A DNA stretch of 45,255 bases from an uncultured Telmatospirillum sp. (lineage in GTDB: Bacteria; Pseudomonadota; Alphaproteobacteria; Rhodospirillales; Magnetospirillaceae). The position numbers and the translations under genes were made by a program. The stretch spans positions 1-45,255 of the forward strand of contig CAIOJO010000124.1 of assembly GCA_903858635.1 (NCBI GenBank), written 5' to 3'. The notes beneath the pieces were generated by a model, which ran no database searches, was not told the DNA's origin, and saw only the letters and a program-made list of their open reading frames with translations. The number at the start of each line of letters is the position of its first letter. Position 1 is the stretch's first letter. Positions 25,140-34,505 of the stretch are shown here, piece after piece.

Positions 25140-26016
25140 TGGCGCCCCCCTCCGGTTCCATCACCACGGTGTCGAAGGTGGAATAGTCGAGGGCCCGCCG
25201 GCCGTCGGCCAGGGTGCGGAAGAGGTCGGCGAAACGCGCGTTCCAGGCGACGTCCTCGGGACGATAGGCGTGGCGCGCATGGACCTCGGCCTGGAAGCCG
25301 TCGTGATGCCCGGAAAACAGCACGTTGATGACGGCCCGGCTGCGCTCCCACGAGTCCCGATCCTGTCCGAACAACGGGCTTTCCTGGTCGATCACATGCA
25401 TGACCGTCCATGACAGGCCGAACACCGGGGTGAACGAGCGGATCAGGGCCATGTCGCGCAGGCGGCGGTAACCGTGCCCTTCGTCGGTCACCTCGTCCCG
25501 CAGCAGAACCACATGGACTCGCGCCTCATGAATCAGATCGGTCCGCTCGTTGGCCAGGCGAAACATCAGCGTCGGCTTGCCGTCGAGTTGGGTGACCACG
25601 GCGCTTTGGCTGAACCTGACGCCGGCGCTGGGGCGGGTGAAGCGGGCGAACATCAGGGCCGCCGCCACCGCCACCCCGAACAGCCCGACTCCGGCCTCGG
25701 CGGTGACCAGACTATTGGCCAGCAGGCTGATCGGCACCATGCGGCCATAGCCGATGGTCGCCATGGTCTGCACCGAGAAGAAGAAGGCATCGCCGAACGA
25801 ACCCGGCCGGGCATTCTCGATGCCGTCGCCACAGGCCATGTAGGCCAGGGCGAACAGCCCGTTGAGGCCAAGATAGGCGCCGACCAGCAAAGCACCGAAG
25901 CGCCCGCGCGAGGTGGTCAGCAGCCAGTGGTAGAGATCGCGGGGATGCGGCGACCACAGCCGCACCACCTGATCGGCATCGGTCGGCCGACGCGCTTGCC
26001 GCCGGCCTGGTCGCAT
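25108..26016 (-). CDS. KirBac inward-rectifier potassium channel
   Basis: A prokaryotic Kir channel of 302 residues. Two membrane helices (about 40-60 and 100-123) flank the pore helix and the selectivity filter TIGYG at residues 87-91 (text FFFSVQTMATIGYGRMVPI). The cytoplasmic Kir domain follows, with GKPTLMFRLANERTDLI, SWTVMHVID and FSGHHDGF...HARHAY. It closely resembles KirBac3.1 from Magnetospirillum. The ATG overlaps the TGA of the DsrE-like gene (TGATG), so translation is coupled to that gene. Confidence 0.96.
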   Translation of the reverse strand: MRPGRRQARRPTDADQVVRLWSPHPRDLYHWLLTTSRGRFGALLVGAYLGLNGLFALAYMACGDGIENARPGSFGDAFFFSVQTMATIGYGRMVPISLLANSLVTAEAGVGLFGVAVAAALMFARFTRPSAGVRFSQSAVVTQLDGKPTLMFRLANERTDLIHEARVHVVLLRDEVTDEGHGYRRLRDMALIRSFTPVFGLSWTVMHVIDQESPLFGQDRDSWERSRAVINVLFSGHHDGFQAEVHARHAYRPEDVAWNARFADLFRTLADGRRALDYSTFDTVVMEPEGGAISSPPLSGGP

Positions 26017-26498
26017 CAGACGAAGACCACCGCGGTGCCGCGCGGGGCTTCGGTCAGGAAGGTCACCAGCCCGCCCGGCTTGACCGGAACATCGGAACGC
26101 AAATCGGCCAATTCGAGGCCGAGCGCCCGCAGACCCATCTCGCAGACCATCACGTCGGCGCCCAGCGCCACGCAGGCGCCGAGCAGTTCGTCGAAGGCGC
26201 CCAGCCCGCGCTCGGTCAGGGCGAAGTCGGCCTCGCGGGGGGTCCTGCCATCCTCGGTGGGATACAGATGATACCAGCCCGGCCCGGCGGTGTCGGGCGC
26301 CAACAAGGCCCGCGCCCCGCCCATGGTGAAGAACAGGGTGGCCGGACGGTTGATCGACACGGCCGCCGCCGCCATGGCCAGGGCGTAATGGACGCGGTCA
26401 TAGGCGCCGGAGAAGACGACGACGGACAGTCCTTGGACCGAAGGGACCGAAGATTGGCCGGAGGCGGATTCAGCCGCAGGCATGGGTGGTGCTTCCAT
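26016..26498 (-). CDS. DsrE-like (DsrE/F superfamily) protein
   Basis: A protein of 160 residues with the DsrE/DsrF-like fold: LSVVVFSGAYDRVHYALAMA, PATLFFTMGGARAL and LGADVMVCEMGLRALGL. A single Cys in MVCEMG lies where related proteins place a reactive or sulfur-carrying Cys. The first 25 residues look disordered. Its start lies within the end of moeB (29-bp overlap) and its stop overlaps the Kir channel start. DsrE-type proteins handle sulfur or act as small regulators; here the role is unknown. Confidence 0.8.
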   Translation of the reverse strand: MEAPPMPAAESASGQSSVPSVQGLSVVVFSGAYDRVHYALAMAAAAVSINRPATLFFTMGGARALLAPDTAGPGWYHLYPTEDGRTPREADFALTERGLGAFDELLGACVALGADVMVCEMGLRALGLELADLRSDVPVKPGGLVTFLTEAPRGTAVVFV

Positions 26499-27270
26499 GG
26501 GCCGAGAGATCGCGGATGGTCGCCTGGGGCCCGCACAACGGACAGGCCGGATCGGGCCGCAGGCGCACCTTGCGAAAGGTGGTCGACAGGGCGTCGACGA
26601 TCAAGAGCCCGCCGGCAAGGCTGTCGCCGATGCCCAGGATCTCCTTCAGCACCTCGGTCGCCTGCAGGGATCCCATCACCCCGGCCATCGCCCCCAGCAC
26701 CCCGGCCTGGGCGCAACTGGGCACCGCGTCCGCCTCGGGTGCCGCCGGATAGAGGCAGCGATAGCACGGGCCGGGCGCCTTGAAGGTGGCGAGCTGACCG
26801 TCGAAGCGCAGCACCGCCGCCGAGACCAGCGTCTTGCCGGCCAGACGGCAGGCATCGTTGATCAGGAAACGGGTGGCGAAATTGTCGCTGCCGTCGGCCA
26901 CCACCCGGTAATCGGCGATCACCGCCGTCGCATTGGCGGCGTCGAGGCGCAGCCGATGCTGCACCACCTTGACCTCGGGATTGACCGCGGCGAGGGCGGC
27001 CTGGGCGCTTTCGGTCTTGGCCATGCCGAGGCGGTCGCTGCGATGGATGACCTGACGCTGCAGATTGGTCAGATCGACCACATCGTCGTCGACGATGCCG
27101 ATGGTGCCGACCCCGGCCGCCGCCAAATAAAGCAGCAGCGGCGAGCCGAGGCCGCCGGCCCCCACCACCAGAACCTTGGCGTCGAGCAGCCGGGCCTGAC
27201 CGACCCCGCCAACCTCGGGCAGGATGATATGGCGGGCATAGCGGCGGATCTGGTCTTCGGTAAAATCCAT
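26470..27270 (-). CDS. MoeB/ThiF-family adenylyltransferase
   Basis: E1-like enzyme that adenylates the C-terminus of a ubiquitin-like sulfur carrier (MoaD or ThiS), 266 residues. Visible are VVGAGGLGSPLLLYLAAAG (nucleotide loop), DLTNLQRQVIHR, DGSDNFATRFLINDAC, the zinc Cys pairs C169/C172 (CYRC) and C243/C246 (CPLC), and the reactive Cys in VPSCAQAGVLG (about 186). There is no rhodanese domain. It starts at ATG 27270. It is the first gene of an overlapping trio with the DsrE-like and KirBac genes. Confidence 0.93.
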   Translation of the reverse strand: MDFTEDQIRRYARHIILPEVGGVGQARLLDAKVLVVGAGGLGSPLLLYLAAAGVGTIGIVDDDVVDLTNLQRQVIHRSDRLGMAKTESAQAALAAVNPEVKVVQHRLRLDAANATAVIADYRVVADGSDNFATRFLINDACRLAGKTLVSAAVLRFDGQLATFKAPGPCYRCLYPAAPEADAVPSCAQAGVLGAMAGVMGSLQATEVLKEILGIGDSLAGGLLIVDALSTTFRKVRLRPDPACPLCGPQATIRDLSAHGSTTHACG

Positions 27271-27303
27271 GGGTTGTTCTATGCCAAGACGGGTTGCCCG
27301 GTA

Positions 27304-27475
27304 AACCCTCTCCCCTTGCGGGAGAGGGTGGCCGCGCAGCGGCCGGGTGAGGGGTGCGCGCGTCGGCGCGCCACAAAAAAATGCTTGGCCCAACGCTCCT
27401 ATTCCGCGCTGGCAGCGCGCAAGTCCCCTCACCCCCTCGCTTCGCTCGACCCCTCTCCCGCAAGGGGCGAGAGGC
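27304..27475. repeat. long palindromic repeat, CCCTCTCCC type
   Basis: The left arm starts CCCTCTCCCCTTGCGGGAG, continues GGCCGCGCAGCGGCCGGGTG, and ends near 27362. The right arm runs from CCCCTCACCCCCTCGCTTCG (27425) to CCGCAAGGGGCGAGAGG. The arms are complementary at the ends and each also contains its own hairpin. Similar repeats are scattered through many proteobacterial genomes. It fills the moeB-cysK gap. Confidence 0.85.
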
Positions 27476-27484
27476 TGTTCTCCG

Positions 27485-28459
27485 TTACGCGATTCCTTCG
27501 AACAGGGCGGTCGACAGATAGCGTTCGGCGAAGGAGGGGATGATCACCACGATCATCTTGCCGGCATTGGCCGGCCGGGCCCCCAATTCGAGGGCGGCCG
27601 CCAAGGCCGCACCCGACGAAATGCCGACCGGCACGCCTTCCAGGCGGGCCGCCTTGCGGGCCGTGGCGAACGAGGTCTCGTTGCTGATCTGCAGGACCTC
27701 GTCGATCATCGCACGATCGAGCACGCCCGGAACGAAACCGGCGCCGATGCCCTGGATCTTGTGCGGACCGGGGGCGCCGCCCGACAGCACCGGGCTGTCC
27801 TCGGGTTCCACCGCGATCATCTTGACCCCCGGCTTCCTGGCCTTCAGCAACTTGCCGACGCCAGTGATGGTGCCGCCGGTGCCGACCCCGGAGATGACAA
27901 AATCCACCTTGCCGTCGCTGTCGGCCCAGATCTCCTCGGCGGTGGTGGTCTCGTGGATGGCCGGGTTGGCCGGATTCTCGAACTGCTGCAGGATGATCGC
28001 GTGGGGAATTTCCTTGGCCAGTTCCTCGGCCCGCCGCACCGCCCCGGTCATGCCCTTGGCGGCCGGCGTCAGTTCGATCTCGGCGCCCAGCAGGGCCAGC
28101 ATCTTGCGGCGCTCCAGCGACATGCTTTCCGGCATGGTGAGGATCAGCCGGTAGCCCTTGGCGGCGGCGACGAAGGCCAGGGCAATGCCGGTGTTGCCGG
28201 AGGTCGGCTCGATCAGCACCGAGCCGGGCACCAGCTTGCCGGCCTTTTCGGCGGCCTCGACCATGGCCAGGCCGATGCGGTCCTTGACCGAGGCCAGCGG
28301 GTTGAAGAATTCCAGCTTGCCGACGATGTCGGCCTTGACCCCGGCCTCGGCGGCCAAGCGCTGGAAACGCACCAGGGGCGTCGCGCCGACGGTATCGAGG
28401 ATGCTGTCATAGACGCGGCCACGAAAGCTGGGCTTGGCGCTGGCGGTCGAGACGGTCAT
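27485..28459 (-). CDS. cysteine synthase A (O-acetylserine sulfhydrylase)
   Basis: PLP enzyme making cysteine from O-acetylserine and sulfide, 324 residues. The PLP Lys lies in SVKDR at about residue 59, the substrate loop is [18 protein letters not shown], and [11 protein letters not shown] binds the cofactor phosphate. PVGISSGAA is the conserved block near the C-terminus. The last residues (LFEGIA) differ from some CysK. A promoter/operator region and an Rrf2 regulator gene lie directly upstream on the same strand. Confidence 0.95.
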   Translation of the reverse strand: MTVSTASAKPSFRGRVYDSILDTVGATPLVRFQRLAAEAGVKADIVGKLEFFNPLASVKDRIGLAMVEAAEKAGKLVPGSVLIEPTSGNTGIALAFVAAAKGYRLILTMPESMSLERRKMLALLGAEIELTPAAKGMTGAVRRAEELAKEIPHAIILQQFENPANPAIHETTTAEEIWADSDGKVDFVISGVGTGGTITGVGKLLKARKPGVKMIAVEPEDSPVLSGGAPGPHKIQGIGAGFVPGVLDRAMIDEVLQISNETSFATARKAARLEGVPVGISSGAALAAALELGARPANAGKMIVVIIPSFAERYLSTALFEGIA

Positions 28460-28511
28460 GATCTACCTCTCTTGGAGTGTGCATCGTGAGTTGATATGCG
28501 TTTCCCAGATG

Positions 28512-28541
28512 TTTAATCCATTCCGGGATTCAATCAATCAA
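28512..28541 (-). promoter_or_regulatory. probable cysK promoter with overlapping AATCC-N6-GGATT operator
   Basis: On the minus strand TTGATT (28541-28536) and ATTAAA (28517-28512) are 18 bp apart. Between and over them lies a perfect inverted repeat, AATCC-ATTCCG-GGATT at 28515-28530. The -35 overlaps the stop codon of the Rrf2-family gene. A repressor bound here would block cysK transcription; the adjacent Rrf2-family protein is the obvious candidate, by inference. Confidence 0.45.
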
Positions 28542-28993
28542 ATAGTAAAGTCCATCTTCTGCGTCACCTCGCTGACGATGCCAGTCTGATGGGCCTGTAG
28601 GCATAGATCGTCGATCGAGATGGAATCGAGGCGGCCCATGATCTCCTCCTGCAGGACCGACCACATGGGCCGGATCACCTGCTTGCCGAGATCCGAGCTG
28701 GGGATCTCTTCCGGCGCTTCCTCGCCGGCTTCGAGGGCCCGCACCACCCGGACGATCTCGCCCACCGAGATGCGCCGCCGCTCGCGGGCCAGGCGATAGC
28801 CGCCGCGCGGGCCGCGCACCCCCATCAGGATCCCGGCGCGGACCAGCTGCTGCAGGGTCTGCTCGAGATAGCGGCGCGGAATCCCTTGGCGGCGGGTGAT
28901 CTCGCGGCTCTGCACCGGCTCGCCGCCGGCGTGATAGGCGATATCGAGGACCGCTTCGATGGCGAACAGCATCTTTTTCGAAGGTCGCAGCAT
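28538..28993 (-). CDS. Rrf2-family regulator lacking Fe-S cysteines (CymR/IscR-like)
   Basis: A 151-residue winged-helix repressor of the Rrf2 family: MLRPSKKMLFAIEAVLDIAYH, then the recognition region ITRRQGIPRRYLEQTLQQLV and the wing GVRGPRGGYRLAR. IscR and NsrR carry three Cys after the wing; here that loop (EIPSSDLGKQVIRPM) has none. The only Cys is at about residue 131 (DDLCLQ). The protein is therefore more like CymR, which in Bacillus senses cysteine supply through a complex with CysK. Its gene directly precedes cysK. ATG 28993 is the sensible start. Confidence 0.9.
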   Translation of the reverse strand: MLRPSKKMLFAIEAVLDIAYHAGGEPVQSREITRRQGIPRRYLEQTLQQLVRAGILMGVRGPRGGYRLARERRRISVGEIVRVVRALEAGEEAPEEIPSSDLGKQVIRPMWSVLQEEIMGRLDSISIDDLCLQAHQTGIVSEVTQKMDFTI

Positions 28994-29000
28994 GTCTCGT

Positions 29001-29492
29001 CTATTCCCCTTGTCGCTGAGGGTGCGGCGGCGCCGCCTGGCTGGTGACGCCGGTCGAACCGAAGCCGCCGGCACCGCGCGCGCTGTCCGGCAAAGGCTCG
29101 CCCTGCCGCCATAGCGCCCGTGCCACCGGTGCCACCACCATCTGGGCGATCCGCATGCCCCGGGTGATGACGAACGGCTGAACGCCGTGATTGATCAGGA
29201 TGACGCCGATCTCGCCCCGATAGTCGGCATCGATGGTGCCCGGGCTATTGAGAACGGTGACCCCGTGCCGGGCGGCCAAGCCGGAGCGCGGCCTTACCTG
29301 CGCCTCGTGGCCGGCCGGCAGGGCGATGCGAATACCGGTGGGCACCAGGGTGAAGCCACCGGGCGGCAGCACCGCCTCACCGTCGATCGCCGCCAGCAGG
29401 TCGAGGCCGGCGGCATGCTCGCTCTCGTAGCGCGGCAGCGGTAGATCGGCGGCGCCCGGCAGGCGCTCGATATGCACGGCGATCTCGGTCAT
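29001..29492 (-). CDS. dUTP pyrophosphatase Dut
   Basis: Trimeric dUTPase of 163 residues that hydrolyses dUTP to dUMP. All five motifs are visible: [47 protein letters not shown] and the C-terminal GAGGFGSTG lid. A short tail of about 14 residues follows the lid, slightly longer than usual. The start ATG 29492 overlaps the end of coaBC by 4 bp (ATGA), indicating coupling. The next gene, Rrf2, begins 8 bp after the dut stop. Confidence 0.96.
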   Translation of the reverse strand: MTEIAVHIERLPGAADLPLPRYESEHAAGLDLLAAIDGEAVLPPGGFTLVPTGIRIALPAGHEAQVRPRSGLAARHGVTVLNSPGTIDADYRGEIGVILINHGVQPFVITRGMRIAQMVVAPVARALWRQGEPLPDSARGAGGFGSTGVTSQAAPPHPQRQGE

Positions 29493-30709
29493 CGGTCCTC
29501 CACCACGGCCGCCAGACGGGCGGCGATCCATTCGGCCAGTCGCGCCGCCACCGCCTCCTTGGGCAGCGCCGGCCAGGATTCGACCCCGTCGGGGCCGACC
29601 AGATGCACCGTGTTGGAGTCGCCGCCGAAGGTGCCGGCCGCCGGCGACACGTCATTGGCGACGATCAGGTCGCAGCCCTTCCGGGCCAGTTTGGCCTGGG
29701 CGTGGCCAATCAGGTTCTCGGTTTCGGCGGCGAAGCCGACCACCAGCCGCGGCCGCCGCCCGCCGGCCGCGGCCAGGCCGGCCAGGATGTCCGGATTGGG
29801 CGTCAGCGCCAGCGTCGGCGGCGGTGCGCCCTCCACCTTCTTGCGCTTTTCTTGGGCCTGCTCGGCCACCCGCCAGTCGGCCACCGCCGCGGCGCAGACC
29901 GCCACATCGGCCGGCAGCGCGGCGAAACAGGCCTCCTTCATCTCGACCGCGGTCTCCACCTTGACCACGGCGACACCCGGCGGGTCGGGCAAGGCGACCG
30001 GTCCGCTGACCAGGGTTACCGCGGCGCCCAGCCGCTCCAGCGCGGCGGCGATGGCGTGGCCCTGCTTGCCCGACGATCGGTTGGCAATGAACCGCACCGG
30101 GTCGATCGGCTCGTGCGTCGGGCCCGAGGTGACCAGGGCGCGACGGCCGGCTAGCGGGCCGGCAGCCCCGAAATGGGCTTCGATGGCGGCGACGATGTCG
30201 CCCACCTCGGCCATGCGGCCGTCGCCCACCTCGCCGCAGGCCAGATCGCCGGCGCCCGGCCCCACCTGCAGCACGCCGCGGCGGCGCAGCGTGGCCAGGT
30301 TGGCCTGGGTGGCGGGATGGTTCCACATGAACAGATTCATCGACGGCGCCAGCAGGATCGGCTTGTCCGAGGCCAGCAGCACGGTGGAGGCAAGGTCGTC
30401 GGCCAGCCCCGTCGCCATCTTGGCCATCAGGTCGGCGGTGGCCGGGGCCACCACCACCAGATCGGCCTCGCGCGACAGACGGATATGGCTCATCCCGTTG
30501 TCCTCGGTCAGCGAGAACAGATCGTCATAGACGCGGTCTTCGGTCAGCGCCGCCAGGGACAAAGGGGTCACGAATTGCGCCCCGCCCCGCGTCAGCACGC
30601 AACGCGGCCGCGCCCCCCGCTCGCGCAGGCGGCGGATCAGGTCCAAGCATTTATAGGCGGCAATTCCACCCGCTACGATGAGCAGGACACGCCTTCCGAC
30701 AAGAGCCAC
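29489..30709 (-). CDS. CoaBC (Dfp), phosphopantothenoylcysteine synthase/decarboxylase
   Basis: A bifunctional coenzyme A enzyme of 406 residues. The N-terminal FMN decarboxylase (CoaC) has [15 protein letters not shown], the active-site His in SHIRLSR (about 76), PSMNLFMW (about 122-129) and the Cys in [14 protein letters not shown]. The C-terminal synthetase (CoaB) has [29 protein letters not shown] and NPDILAGL. It starts at GTG 30709. In many alphaproteobacteria it follows ubiB directly; here a TPR-glycosyltransferase gene on the other strand separates them. Confidence 0.96.
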   Translation of the reverse strand: MALVGRRVLLIVAGGIAAYKCLDLIRRLRERGARPRCVLTRGGAQFVTPLSLAALTEDRVYDDLFSLTEDNGMSHIRLSREADLVVVAPATADLMAKMATGLADDLASTVLLASDKPILLAPSMNLFMWNHPATQANLATLRRRGVLQVGPGAGDLACGEVGDGRMAEVGDIVAAIEAHFGAAGPLAGRRALVTSGPTHEPIDPVRFIANRSSGKQGHAIAAALERLGAAVTLVSGPVALPDPPGVAVVKVETAVEMKEACFAALPADVAVCAAAVADWRVAEQAQEKRKKVEGAPPPTLALTPNPDILAGLAAAGGRRPRLVVGFAAETENLIGHAQAKLARKGCDLIVANDVSPAAGTFGGDSNTVHLVGPDGVESWPALPKEAVAARLAEWIAARLAAVVEDR

Positions 30710-30956
30710 TGGAGAATACCTGCAAAATACGCGTTATTGATGTGGTTAATTTAGCCAGCAATACACGGTGGCGCAAGGGAAATGACATATGGCAAATGCG
30801 GCCCGATGCCGCGGCCGTCATCGAACCGCTGAATCTAAACGGCCGAAATTGGGCGGTCTCCGCAACCAAATCGAAAATCCGCCGACGCATTCGTCCAGCG
30901 GCGCTTTCCTGTTTTCAGCTTGCCAGCGGGTTGGCTGGAACGGCATCTTTGCCCCG

Positions 30957-32933
30957 ATGGTTCACGACATCGCCCACCTCGACCAACTTTTCCAAGAAGC
31001 GAAGGCCCATCACCGCGCTAAGCGTTGGTCGGACGCCGAGCGGCTTTACCAGGCCGTGTTGCGCGTCCAGTCGCGGCATGCGGAGGCCAATTACCATCTT
31101 GGCCTGCTGGCAACCGAAGCCGGGAAGCAGGAAGCGGCCCTGTCATATTTGCGGTCTGCACTCGAAGCCAGTCCCGGAAACCGTCAATACTGGCTGACTT
31201 ATGCCGAAACGCTCATGCATGCCGGCAAGGCGGAGGAAGCGAAGTCGATTCTCGATCAGGGTATCCGACACGGCCCTCTCGCAGAGCTCTTGATCAGTAC
31301 CAAGCCCTCTCCGGCAAGCCGGCAAGGCACGCCGCGGGGCAGTGGAACGAAGGGCGCGAGGACAGGCGAACTCATGGCGCAGGCCGTTCGCCACCACCAG
31401 GCCGGCCGAGTGGGCGAAGCAGAGGGGGTCTGCCGTCGTATCCTATCGATCGATGGAAGGCATGCCGCCAGTCTTCATCTGCTGGGCGTGCTCGCCTATC
31501 AGACACGTCGGTTGGAACGCGCCGCCAAAATGATCGGCGAGGCGATCGCCGTGGATGGCTGCGTCGCGGAATTCCATTGCAACCTCGGGAGCGTGCTCTA
31601 CGACCAGGGAAAAGTCGAAGAAGCGGTCCGCCGCTACGAAAAAGCGCTGGCGATCCGGCCGAAGTTCCCGGAAGCGCTGATTAGTCTTGGCAACGCCCTG
31701 CGGCAACAGGGCCGATTGGAGGAAGCCGTTGTTCGGAGCGAACAAGCGCTTGCCCTCGACCCGGCCTCTGCGGAGGCGCATGCCAACCTTGGCACGGTCC
31801 TGTACGACAAGTGCAGGCTGGTGGAGGCGGCTCATTGCTTCCACCGAGCCATCGCCATCCAGCCCGGTTTCCCCTCGGCACTCTACAGCCTTGGCAACGT
31901 CCTGAAAGATCAGGGCAAGCCGCAGGACGCGGTGTTCCAATACGATCAAGCGATCGCGATTCAACCCGATTTTCCTGAAGCCCATTTCAATAAGTCTTTG
32001 GCCCTCCTGCTGCTTGGCGACCTTGCCGCCGGTTGGCCGGCCTATGAATGGCGCCGACGCGGTGGCGTGCGAGGATTGAAGCCACGACGCTTCGACCGGC
32101 CTCAATGGGATGGCCAGCCACTTGGCGGACGCACCATCCTGCTTCATCCCGAGCAGGGCCATGGCGACGTTCTGCAATTCTCCCGCTACGCAACCCTGGT
32201 CGCGGCCCGCGGCGGCCGGGTCGTCCTTGAGGCTTATCGGCCATTGGTGCGGCTGCTCCGAACCGTACCGGGCGTTGCTGAGGTCGTGTCGAGCGGCGAA
32301 TCGCTGCCGTCTTTTGACGTCCATCTGCCGTTGATGAGCGCGCCGCTGGTCTTCGGCACGACTGTGGATTCTATTCCCGCCACGGTGCCCTATATGCAGG
32401 CTGAGCCCGCGGCAACCGCCGCCTGGGCTGGGCGGCTGGCCGGGCTGCGTGGCCTGAAAGTGGGGCTGGTGTGGGCAGGTAATCCGCGACCGGACGACCC
32501 GGATGCCAACGCCATCGACCGCCGGCGCAGCATCCGGCTGGCCCAGCTGGCGCCGCTTCTGGCCATGCCCGGCGCGACCTTCGTCAGCCTGCAGAAGGGC
32601 GACCCGGCCGCGCAGATCGCCGACATTCCGCCTGCCCGACGGCCCCTCGACATGATGGCCGAGATCGAGGACTTCGCCGATACGGCGGGTCTGGTGGCCA
32701 ATCTTGACCTAGTGATTTCGGTCGACACTTCGGTGGCGCATCTTGCCGGGGCGATGGCCAAGCCGGTATGGATCCTGTCGCGCTTCGACGGTTGCTGGCG
32801 TTGGCTGCAGGACCGCGATGATTCTCCCTGGTATCCGACCGCCCGGCTGTTCCGTCAGCGGGCCCCAGGCGACTGGGATGAAGTGGTCGAGCGGGTGAGT
32901 GCCGTCCTTCGCCAAAAAAGCGCAGGACGGTGA
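30957..32933 (+). CDS. TPR-repeat protein with glycosyltransferase-like C-terminal domain
   Basis: A 658-residue protein. Residues about 1-365 hold roughly ten tetratricopeptide repeats (units such as AEANYHLGLLATEAGKQEAA and FPEALISLGNALRQQGRLEEA). The C-terminal part, about 390-655, resembles the GT-B domain of heptosyltransferase-like or TPR-linked transferases: GHGDVLQFSRYATLVAARGG, VGLVWAGNP and DLVISVDTSVAHLAGAMAKPVW. It probably glycosylates a protein or a surface polymer. It has no signal peptide. ATG 30957 is the likely start; the frame is open from 30789. It lies between coaBC and ubiB, opposite in strand to both. The 247 bp upstream hold nothing I can identify. Confidence 0.88.
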   Translation: MVHDIAHLDQLFQEAKAHHRAKRWSDAERLYQAVLRVQSRHAEANYHLGLLATEAGKQEAALSYLRSALEASPGNRQYWLTYAETLMHAGKAEEAKSILDQGIRHGPLAELLISTKPSPASRQGTPRGSGTKGARTGELMAQAVRHHQAGRVGEAEGVCRRILSIDGRHAASLHLLGVLAYQTRRLERAAKMIGEAIAVDGCVAEFHCNLGSVLYDQGKVEEAVRRYEKALAIRPKFPEALISLGNALRQQGRLEEAVVRSEQALALDPASAEAHANLGTVLYDKCRLVEAAHCFHRAIAIQPGFPSALYSLGNVLKDQGKPQDAVFQYDQAIAIQPDFPEAHFNKSLALLLLGDLAAGWPAYEWRRRGGVRGLKPRRFDRPQWDGQPLGGRTILLHPEQGHGDVLQFSRYATLVAARGGRVVLEAYRPLVRLLRTVPGVAEVVSSGESLPSFDVHLPLMSAPLVFGTTVDSIPATVPYMQAEPAATAAWAGRLAGLRGLKVGLVWAGNPRPDDPDANAIDRRRSIRLAQLAPLLAMPGATFVSLQKGDPAAQIADIPPARRPLDMMAEIEDFADTAGLVANLDLVISVDTSVAHLAGAMAKPVWILSRFDGCWRWLQDRDDSPWYPTARLFRQRAPGDWDEVVERVSAVLRQKSAGR

Positions 32934-32960
32934 CCACGCCGGCAAGAGCGTATACGACGG

Positions 32961-34502
32961 TCAGCGGCGCAGCAGGAGCACCGTGAGGGCGACCACCAAC
33001 AGCCAGGGGATCCAGATGAGGAGACCGCCGGAGCCGTTGCGCGACTGGCCGACCGCCCGCAGCGAGTCGGGATGCAGCCTGAGACCGCCGGTGCGCAGCA
33101 CTTCCACCGTCTTTTCGGCATGGGCGACCAGGCGTGGCAGGCTTTCCAGCGAGGCCATCAGGGCCCCCACCGATTCGCGCACCCGGGCCTGCGGACCGAG
33201 ATTGCTGGCCATCCACTGCTCGATCAGCGGCCGCGACAGCTGCCACATATTGACCGTCGGATCGAGCCGGCGCCCCACGCCTTCGGCCACCAGCATGCTC
33301 TTCTGCAGCAGCAGCAGCTGCGGCTGGTTGACCATGGCGAAGGTCTGCGTCACCTGGAACAACTGGCCAAGCAACCGGGCGATGGAGATCTCGTGCAGCG
33401 GCTTGCCGAGGATCGGCTCGGCGATCGACCGGCAGGCCTGGGTAAAGGCGTCCACCGACTTGTCGGCGGGAACATAGCCGGCTTCGAAATGCACTTCGGC
33501 CACCCGCCGATAGTCGCCGTTCAGGAACCCCAGCAGCATTTCGCCCAGGAAGCGCCGGGTCTGCTTGTCGAGGCGGCCGGTGATGCCGAAGTCGACGGCG
33601 ATCAGTTCGCCCCGGGCCCCGACGAACAGGTTGCCGGGATGCATGTCGGCGTGAAAGAAACCGTCGCGGAACACCATGTTGAAGAAGGCGTTGGCGGCCG
33701 ACTGAACGATTTGGTCGACGTCCTGCCCGGCGGCCCGCAGGCTGTCGACTTCGTCGATCGAAATGCCTTGGATGCGCTCCAGCGTCAGGACGCGGCGGGC
33801 CGTGCGCTGCCAGTCGATGCCGGGAATGGTGAAACTGTCGTCGCCGGCGAAGTTGTCGGTCATTTCGGCGGCAGCGGCGGCCTCGAAGCGGAGATCCATT
33901 TCCATGGTCACCGAATCCTCGAAGGCCCGCACCGATTCCACCAGCCGCAGGCGATGCAACGAGGGGAACAGCCGCTCGGCCCACCCGGCCAGCCAATAGA
34001 ACAAGGCGATGTCGCGGGCGAAGCGCGCCTCGACGCCGGGACGCAGCACCTTGACGGCGACCTCCTCGCCTTCGCTGGTCACGGCGAAATGGACCTGGGC
34101 GATCGAGGCGGCGGCGATCGGCTGATCGTCGAAACTCTGGAACAGGAGCTCGATCGGCTTGTCCAGTTCGGCGGCGATGATCTGGCGCGCCTGGTCGGCG
34201 GGAAACGGCGGCAGCCGGTCCTGCAATCCGGACAGGTCCTCGGCCACCTCGTCACCCACCAGGTCGGGCCTGGTGGACAGCGCCTGACCGAATTTGATGA
34301 AGGTGGGGCCCAAATATTCCAGCGCCGCGGCCAGACGCTGCCCGGGACGCAGCTGACGCATCGCCGGATCGGCCATCGGGCGCAGCAGGCGGATCAGCAA
34401 TCGCCCGACTTCGTGCGCCTGGAGCGGGAACAGCGCATCGTGGCGCGCCAGGGCGCTGCCGATGGCGGCCAGACGCAGCAGATTGCGCGTGGCTCCGATC
34501 AT
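32961..34502 (-). CDS. UbiB, ADCK-family ubiquinone biosynthesis protein
   Basis: An atypical kinase-like protein needed for ubiquinone synthesis, 513 residues. The KxGQ motif (KFGQALSTRPDL, about 70-81), the Ala-rich loop PIAAASIAQVH and the kinase-like VKVLRP, HADMHPGNLF and DFG motifs are present. The C-terminal hydrophobic stretch (LLIWIPWLLVVALTVLLL) anchors it to the membrane. It begins 3 bp after the ubiE stop, as in the common ubiE-ubiB arrangement. Confidence 0.96.
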   Translation of the reverse strand: MIGATRNLLRLAAIGSALARHDALFPLQAHEVGRLLIRLLRPMADPAMRQLRPGQRLAAALEYLGPTFIKFGQALSTRPDLVGDEVAEDLSGLQDRLPPFPADQARQIIAAELDKPIELLFQSFDDQPIAAASIAQVHFAVTSEGEEVAVKVLRPGVEARFARDIALFYWLAGWAERLFPSLHRLRLVESVRAFEDSVTMEMDLRFEAAAAAEMTDNFAGDDSFTIPGIDWQRTARRVLTLERIQGISIDEVDSLRAAGQDVDQIVQSAANAFFNMVFRDGFFHADMHPGNLFVGARGELIAVDFGITGRLDKQTRRFLGEMLLGFLNGDYRRVAEVHFEAGYVPADKSVDAFTQACRSIAEPILGKPLHEISIARLLGQLFQVTQTFAMVNQPQLLLLQKSMLVAEGVGRRLDPTVNMWQLSRPLIEQWMASNLGPQARVRESVGALMASLESLPRLVAHAEKTVEVLRTGGLRLHPDSLRAVGQSRNGSGGLLIWIPWLLVVALTVLLLRR

Positions 34503-34505
34503 GCG

